Shown: positions 19,073 to 24,260 of the stretch, piece after piece
Layout of the letters: every line of letters starts with the position of its first letter
Position numbering within the stretch: the stretch's first letter is position 1
Source of the DNA: Reticulitermes lucifugus
Taxonomy: Eukaryota > Arthropoda > Insecta > Blattodea > Rhinotermitidae
Length of the DNA stretch: 24,260 nt
Assembly (NCBI GenBank): GCA_026260175.1
Contig: JAKCWW010004517.1
Span: 1-24,260 of the forward strand
Direction of reading: 5' to 3'
Program-made: the position numbers and the translations under genes
Notes under the pieces: model-generated
Told to the model about the DNA's origin: nothing
The model's input: only the letters and a program-made list of their open reading frames with translations
The model's database searches: none

Positions 19073-19589
19073 TGCAGATGTTTGTTGTTACGTATTTTTC
19101 TCGTCATTCTGTTTATTTTCGTCCGCATGTTCGTAGAGAATGCTTTTGACTTGTGAGACAAGCAGAGTCTGTGTAAGTATTGTTTAGAATTGCACAGCCT
19201 GATTCGCACATGTCGACATTTGTGTAGCCGTGATATTTAGCAAATGCTTTAAATAGAATTTGTAGGTCTAGGTGTATAATTTCGCGTGTATCGTTAGTGT
19301 CTCCATGAAATCGAAAACCCAAGTACCGTACATGTTTGGTGCTGTCGCCATGTTGTTTTACGTTCAACAATTTTCCTGTAGCAGAAAGAGATGTGAGATG
19401 TCACCACAGAACATTCGAGCTCGCACATTGAGTGGCACCGTTGTCGCTTCCAGCGTGCAGTTCGTACACCAGGCACGTTCGTGCTTTAGACGGATACAAG
19501 GCGAAAGGTGGATCACTGTGCTTAATGAAGCACCTCACCATAAAGACGTATAGGGTCGTGGGTGTATAGCCGCACGCATTAACCACCAC
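19073..19589. other. Unrecognised intronic sequence
   Basis: No gene or RNA recognised; the short frames on both strands carry no motif. Confidence 0.45.
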
Positions 19590-19690
19590 AGTAGACTGTC
19601 AGTTGTCAGTTCCACACCCCTGACCTATACCCCCGGGGGAAGAGCCCCACCGGCACCCATTAGATGGGCGGACTAAGTTACTGCGGCCCA
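19590..19690 (-). repeat. SINE family A, copy 7 (diverged fragment)
   Basis: CAGTTGTCAGTTCCACACCC, CCTATACCCCCGGGGGAAGA, CACCCATTAGATGGGCGG and GCGGCCCAG follow the family A block order. The head is absent. Confidence 0.5.
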
Positions 19691-20279
19691 GAGAACGAGA
19701 TTAAAATACTACAGTATTTGAGGTAACCTCCAATGGTGTTATGTTTGTATAAACTTTCATGAAAATCTCTCGAGCGGTCCAAAAGTTACTACGGTTGGCA
19801 CGCAGTAAAAACGTACAGTGATGGTGATAACTGAAGTTATAACCAGTCCACGCACATAACGAAAATAAGCAAAGCGAGTTACATTTCGCATTGCTTCTTG
19901 AGTTTCGCTATCATGAAATTAGTTTAGGTAGCCATCTATATCCACAGTATTCCAAGAAGGCATATTGTGATGAAGTTGTATCATTCAGCGATATTATATC
20001 AAGTGAAGGTTAGTGTATGTAATAGAACAGAAAATTGTAAGGTCTTGACGGACTGTGGAAGCACGGATTTGAATTCCACTACTGTAGTGCTTGCGAGTGG
20101 AAAGAGCACGAAATATATGGACGTTATTTTATCAGACAAAATGCCCGTAGTCACTCCCCGCCGGGTCGGTTTGTTATAAACACATGTACACTCACCGGCT
20201 AGCTTCCACCTGCTTATCGGAGATTGTATGAGTTATCTGCTAGCCTGTGAGAATTTAATGTGATACTTGCGCAGAATGC
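19691..20279. other. Unrecognised sequence, probable transposon debris
   Basis: The stretch near 19750-19790 (ACTTTCATGAAAATCTCTCG, GAGCGGTCC) has the style of a transposon-associated block seen in insect genomes, from memory. Nothing firmer is visible. Confidence 0.35.
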
Positions 20280-21040
20280 AGGTGCTACAGGAAGCATTTA
20301 TAAATTCGAACGACAGTTTAAAATCACGTAAAAAGTTCTCGAACAGCAGTTTGCATTCTAGACAGTAAGCGAACACCCTGAAGACACGTTCCTACTGCAT
20401 CCACAGGAATGACAACTGTGGTTCACAAACCCTTCGACACAGGTCGAGAAGCAAGACTTAATTTTGAGATCTGAAACCTTCATCGGGTGCATGATGGAGA
20501 AATAGACCGCACATTCGTTCTGTTTAGCGATGAAGCTTGGTTTCGTCTAAGTGAATGCGTGACCCCTCAGAATAACAGGTATTGACCTGCATAAAATCCC
20601 ATGTTAAATCCACACAGTGTCATTACCTGACGTTTTCTAAGACCACTGATTTCACACCGATGCGGTATGCTGCAGTCCGACACCTCTTTCTGAATACTTG
20701 TCCGATTACGAGAGAACCTATGCCTTTTTTTTTCTAGCAAGACAGTTCTTCAGCTCACACCTACGTGTTCTACAGAGTGTTTTCGGCGAGTCCATAATAA
20801 GCAGATGGTGGCATCGTTTGCCATATCTGGACCCATGCACTTCGTACTTGTGGGGCATGTTAGAAGGTGAAAGTGTGTGGTAATAATCCTCGCACTGAAG
20901 AAGATTTGAAAGAAATAATTCAGGATTCAGTTTCACCAGCAAACCTTCGACGTGCAGTGGGCAACATGATTGTGAGATGTGACGTCTGCGAGCAGAAGGC
21001 AACCATTTTGAACACGTTCATTGAGTATGATTCGTAAAAA
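20280..21040 (+). pseudogene. Broken mariner-like (Tc1/mariner) transposase
   Basis: Remnant of a mariner-superfamily transposase. Fragments in order: GATGSIYKFERQF (about 20282-20320, N-terminal DNA-binding part, weak), REARLNFEI then HDGEIDRTFVLFSDEAWFRLS (about 20440-20552, second catalytic Asp in SDEAW), PQNNRY followed by a stop, QDSSSAHTY (about 20740-20765), FGESIISRW, YLWGMLEGESVW (to 20880) and TEEDLKEIIQDSV through VRCDVCEQKATIL (to about 21015). Several stops and at least two frame changes separate them. The segment before YLWGML, where the third catalytic Asp (SPDL) belongs, reads LPYLDPCTS and is degenerate. The sequence between NRY and QDS is shorter than in the family. The terminal repeats were not located. 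Confidence 0.8.
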
Positions 21041-22182
21041 CCTAATACTAATTACAATACACTGAACTAAAGCACTTGTACCTCGACTCACGGCAAATTG
21101 GAATAACGGTGATTGTCGCTTTCGCTGCCGTCGCGAAAAGGTCCGAGTGAAGAATAATGCGAAGAAGTCTCGATATTACAATCACGATTATCCCTCCCGT
21201 TATAATTTGTGTCTCAGTGGCACACTTTTAGTGATGAAGAACTTTGGGTGTGTACGCGAGCTGAGGTTTGATGTTTTTGGATTGGATAGTAGGGGGTATC
21301 GTGAACCAACGCAGAATAGTGCAACAGGCCGCCCTCAGCTTGGAACCACGTGCCAACTGTAAACATTACAGTTCGCCTTGCCGTGATCGTACCTTGTTTC
21401 CGTCACGTATAATACCAAGCGTTCGTAGTCTAAGGTTCGTCTTCTGGGCGTCGAGTTTGCGCCCGGGTTTGTGACGGTCATAAATCACATGAAGTTTCTG
21501 ATAAACATTTTGATAAATGTTGTTAGGTTACCTTGGTGATGGTCCTGGTTGCATTTGTAGGCGTTTGTGTATATAAAGGCACTCAGCTTTGCGGCCTTAA
21601 AGATGAGAAGGAAACAGAGCTGCAGAGCTGAGTCCCGAACTGTAGCATGTATGTGCGTGTAAACACGTCGTTGTGCAGTGGACTGTCCTTTAACAGGCGG
21701 CTGAGTAAAACCACCTTCATTGTTGGAGGGGGGGGTAATGGCTTAAAATACCTTCATTAATGTCAATAACCGAGGTGAGATTATCGTTATAGGCGCTTAG
21801 AGATTATTGCATGGTATAGTATCTGCAACTGATAAGTCATTGATGTTCTTAGTAAATGCTGAATTTTTATTACGTTTTACTGAAGTATGCTTATTATTTC
21901 TGTAGATTAACCAGCTTTTCGATCATCCACCCTGTCGTCCGATTCAATGTACGCTATTAGGCAGACCCCCCCCCTCCCTCCCTTCCCACTGTATTTGTGA
22001 ACACCATTTTTGATACCCTATCTCGGTACTTTTTAAATTATGTACCATAAGTAATGTAATGTGTTGGCCGTAGGAATTGGTGGGGTGGAAAAGGCATGTG
22101 TTGTAAAGGATACTACACTAAGAACACTAAACGCCATGATCTGTATTCTGCGCGAAATAATGTGAGGGTTATCAAATCCAGG
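21041..22182. other. Unrecognised intronic sequence
   Basis: Contains a G-run (about 21727-21734), a C-run (about 21966-21974) and a TATATAAAG at about 21570 with no supporting gene. No coding family recognised. Confidence 0.45.
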
Positions 22183-22340
22183 GCCGATCCCGGTGGCTGT
22201 GCGGTGTAAGGCGCAGCTCTGAATCCGCTTGATTGCTGTAATCGCGGGTTTGAACCCCGCTGAGGGCATGGATGTTCGTCTGTTGTGTTTTTTGTGTGTC
22301 GCTTACGTAGAGGTCTCTGCGACGAACTGATCACTCGTTC
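22183..22340 (+). repeat. tRNA-derived SINE, plus orientation
   Basis: The head GGTGGCTGTGCGGTGTAAGG (box A region), then GCAGCTCTGAATCCGC, and box B CGCGGGTTTGAACCCCGC at tRNA spacing. It is followed by GAGGGCATGGATGTTCGTC, a tail block I associate with a widespread arthropod SINE. There is no CCA end or intact acceptor stem, so it is not called a tRNA gene. Confidence 0.7.
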
Positions 22341-22589
22341 AGCAGTCGTCCCGGCCGTGTGTCTAATTGTGTGTGATCTGGAACCTAAAAACCGAGGCGA
22401 CCTAGGCCCGGTTTGGGCTGTATCGCCACAGAAAAAAAATCAATTCAAGGAGAACGAACTGAGGGTGACATATAGCATGGATGAGGGTATCAGGACCGTA
22501 TAAAAATATAGTTGTGGAACCGGAAGGAAGGCGACGTAGGCGGAAGTTTTTTTTAGAAGGTCCCCGCACCAGATGCTACGGACGCACTG

Positions 22590-22815
22590 CAGCCTTACGG
22601 CTTATTGTGCAACCCTATGATGAAGATGATGTTTTTTCATTTTTCCAAGTAATGGAGCACCGGTGGAATGAAATTGACAGGGGAAAACCGAAGNACTCGG
22701 AGAAAAACCTGTCCCAGTGCCACTTTGTCCATCACAAATCCCACATGGACTGACCCGGTATCGAAACCGGGCCTCCGCGGTGAGAGGCCGGCGACTAACC
22801 GCCAGAGCAATGGTG
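22590..22815 (-). repeat. tRNA-derived SINE, minus orientation
   Basis: Read on the minus strand from about 22813: CACCATTGCTCTGGCGGTTA (box A region), GCCGGCCTCTCACCGCGG, then box B CCCGGTTTCGATACCGGG. The tail reads CATGTGGGATTTGTGATGG and GTGGCACTGGGACAGG. Plus-strand frames give CPSATLSITNPTWTDP-type peptides that, from memory, recur in insect mis-annotations. The ambiguous base at 22694 lies here. Confidence 0.7.
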
Positions 22816-24089
22816 CTGTTAGTGGCAGGACTGTGATTATAATACTCGAATTAAAATTATTTACAAAATTCGTTTTGTGGAAATGGTTATGAACTTCAGG
22901 CGCTGTGTGGTTCGGTAGGTTAACAAGGTTGCAGCGCAACACACTGCGTCATCAGGATTGGTCACCGTCATCAAACCACTCAAGTCACACATGGTAATGA
23001 ACCTTCTGGTTTTATGAATGCTGTAGGTTTTTTGGACTAATAAACGAGCGAATGCCACCTGTGGGTCAGTGAGTCAACCCGCCAGGTGGATGGAAACAAC
23101 CGACATATGTCTGCTGGTTGCGTCATAACCCAGTGTAGTTCTGCGCATTTAATTTGCTGGGAATTGGCAATTGATAAGTCTCGGAAGTTTTTCGGTAGAA
23201 GATAGTAAAATGTGCTGACGTAAGTGAAGTGTTTGCCTTGTAGGTGTATACATAAAGATTGCAGTGCCAGTAATCCTGTAATGCCATAAAAGCATACCAA
23301 TCACGTCTTAATAATTTGTTAAATTCGCGTAAGTTTCGGGTTTTCATTCAGAATGGTTTGTCAGACTATCGAATTAAAACGCGTGGCACCACCTGTGGAA
23401 GAGGAATAGAAGGACGAAATTGCTATTCTTGTAATAGGACCTGAAGAAGGTCTGACGAAAGCCATATCAAAATGTCGCGACGCACAGATTGACTAACAGG
23501 CTCACGTGACAAGAACGGCATTTAAATCGACAAGCATCACGAGTGTATGTTACTTATCATGCCCTGTTTCGCCCGGACTTCCCTTTAGCAGTCGATGTAA
23601 TGGCATTCCGTATGCGTAAGATCCAGGGTTAATGTTGTTGACAGTTACACCGAGGATGTAAAGTAGAGCACCCGACTTAATATAGATTCACGAACCTAAA
23701 ATGGGGGAGGAGGATAAAAACAACATGGGTAAGGTAGTGTAATTCAAGCAACACGTTATCAATTTTAAAATAAGGAAGGCCCTTTGCGGATTGTTAATTT
23801 GAAGCTTTGTTTGTTAACTACAGGTAAATAGGTGTGTCCAGATAAGGAAAACTTTTCGAAACGTCGTTTTCTCTTCCCGAACTTGTACTAGGCGTATACA
23901 AGAACTGGGAACAGATTTATTTGAGCGACTTAAATTGTAAGTAAAATCGTTTGATTGATGTGCAACGGCATTGGATGAAAGTAATGAAATCACAGGCACT
24001 GGGCAGTTGGTATTTATTCGTGGCACTGATAATGCCATTCATGTTCATGAAGAGCTTGCGAGGATTTGTTCCCATACGTAACGGAAATA
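22816..24089. other. Unrecognised sequence with weak hairpin motifs
   Basis: Around 22930-22965 the minus strand carries a CTGATGA followed by a GC-rich hairpin (GCAGTGT/GCGCTGC), and at 23452-23475 there is CTGAAGA then GACGAAAG. Both resemble damaged hammerhead cores but fail at essential positions. Nothing else recognised. Confidence 0.4.
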
Positions 24090-24260
24090 GTTTTTTTTAT
24101 TATTATTAAAAGCTTTATTGACAGTACCAAGTTACATCAATAGAGAATACAAGAATAGTAATCTGTTGTGCCTTTTACCAACTTCCATTTCGCCTGGGAG
24201 CAGGAACTTAACCCTGGCCGCCATGTAGAAGATATTCCGGATCGTAATTGTAGTGAAAAA
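24090..24260 (-). other. Minus-strand polyadenylated 3' end (retroelement or 3' UTR)
   Basis: On the minus strand AATAAA (24119-24114) is followed within about 10 nt by an AATAATAATA tail and an A-run (24109-24090). This layout is that of the 3' end of a non-LTR retroelement or a transcript. The body continues past the right edge and no coding sequence is visible. Confidence 0.4.

Larger units (their letters stand above)
6653..24260 (+). other. Presumed Hph intron 1, at least 17.6 kb
   Basis: Begins with the donor GTATGT after Hph exon 1. I looked for the next expected segment (MVACYPG, YVRHVDNP, CIYYLN types) in the translated reading frames and by eye and did not find it on the plus strand, so the intron is taken to run past the window end. 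The scan was by hand and not exhaustive. The content is almost entirely transposon-derived or unrecognised. Confidence 0.6.

Noticed and set aside
21570..21600. TATATAAAG with CTCAGC downstream, promoter-like
   Set aside because: No gene follows on the plus strand, and such motifs are frequent by chance.
22183..22270. Possible functional tRNA gene
   Set aside because: Box A and box B are good, but no acceptor stem pairing is evident and a SINE tail follows. The same reasoning excludes the tRNA-like heads at 4240-4425, 11085-11228, 11470-11660, 15310-15565 and 22590-22815.
22930..22965. Minus-strand CTGATGA followed by a GC-rich hairpin, resembling a hammerhead core
   Set aside because: After the hairpin the sequence reads GCAAC or AAC rather than GAAAC, and no stem I partner was found. 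At most a dead relic.
23452..23480. CTGAAGA...GACGAAAG, hammerhead-like
   Set aside because: The core has A in place of U at the fourth-from-last base of CTGATGA, stem II could only be three pairs with a one-base loop, and no stem III/GTC arrangement fits.

Overview
This window looks like nuclear DNA from a large-genome insect. The evidence is two spliced animal genes with good GT/AG junctions, introns packed with tRNA-derived SINEs and non-autonomous DNA transposons, and decayed hAT and mariner transposases. The SINE families and large introns suggest a polyneopteran such as a cockroach or termite, but that is a low-confidence inference and no species is assigned. No bacterial-style operon, rRNA, CRISPR or convincing stand-alone tRNA gene was seen.

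Layout. (1) Positions 1-5118, minus strand: six coding exons of Sirt2, an NAD-dependent protein deacetylase. They run from the start codon through the Rossmann fold, catalytic His and zinc module; the C-terminal part lies off the left edge. (2) Positions 5119-5701: a 583-bp shared divergent promoter region. (3) Positions 5702-6652, plus strand: first coding exon of a HIF prolyl-4-hydroxylase (Hph/EGLN; fatiga in Drosophila), with a MYND zinc finger and the front part of the catalytic domain. It ends at a phase-0 splice donor. (4) Positions 6653-24260: no further Hph exon was recognised, so this is read as at least 17.6 kb of Hph intron 1 filled with repeats. These include two MITEs with TIRs and imperfect 8-bp target duplications, a broken hAT transposase, a broken mariner transposase, two foldback elements, and many SINEs. 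Seven copies of one SINE family all lie in the same orientation.

Most notable points. A near-perfect type I hammerhead ribozyme fold (9048-9091) sits inside a hAT-like MITE in the Hph intron. Sirt2 and Hph, two enzymes that both bear on HIF degradation in mammals, are arranged head to head on a short promoter. CpG frequency jumps about seven-fold near 9.55-9.7 kb, splitting the window into a CpG-depleted left part (both gene 5' regions and their introns) and a CpG-rich right part. This is what a germline gene-body methylation boundary would leave, although a large insertion or an assembly join could look the same.

How the genes may work together: Hph hydroxylates HIF-alpha using oxygen and 2-oxoglutarate. 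Human SIRT2 has been reported to deacetylate HIF-1alpha and favour its binding to PHD2. A shared promoter could couple the two; this is inference.
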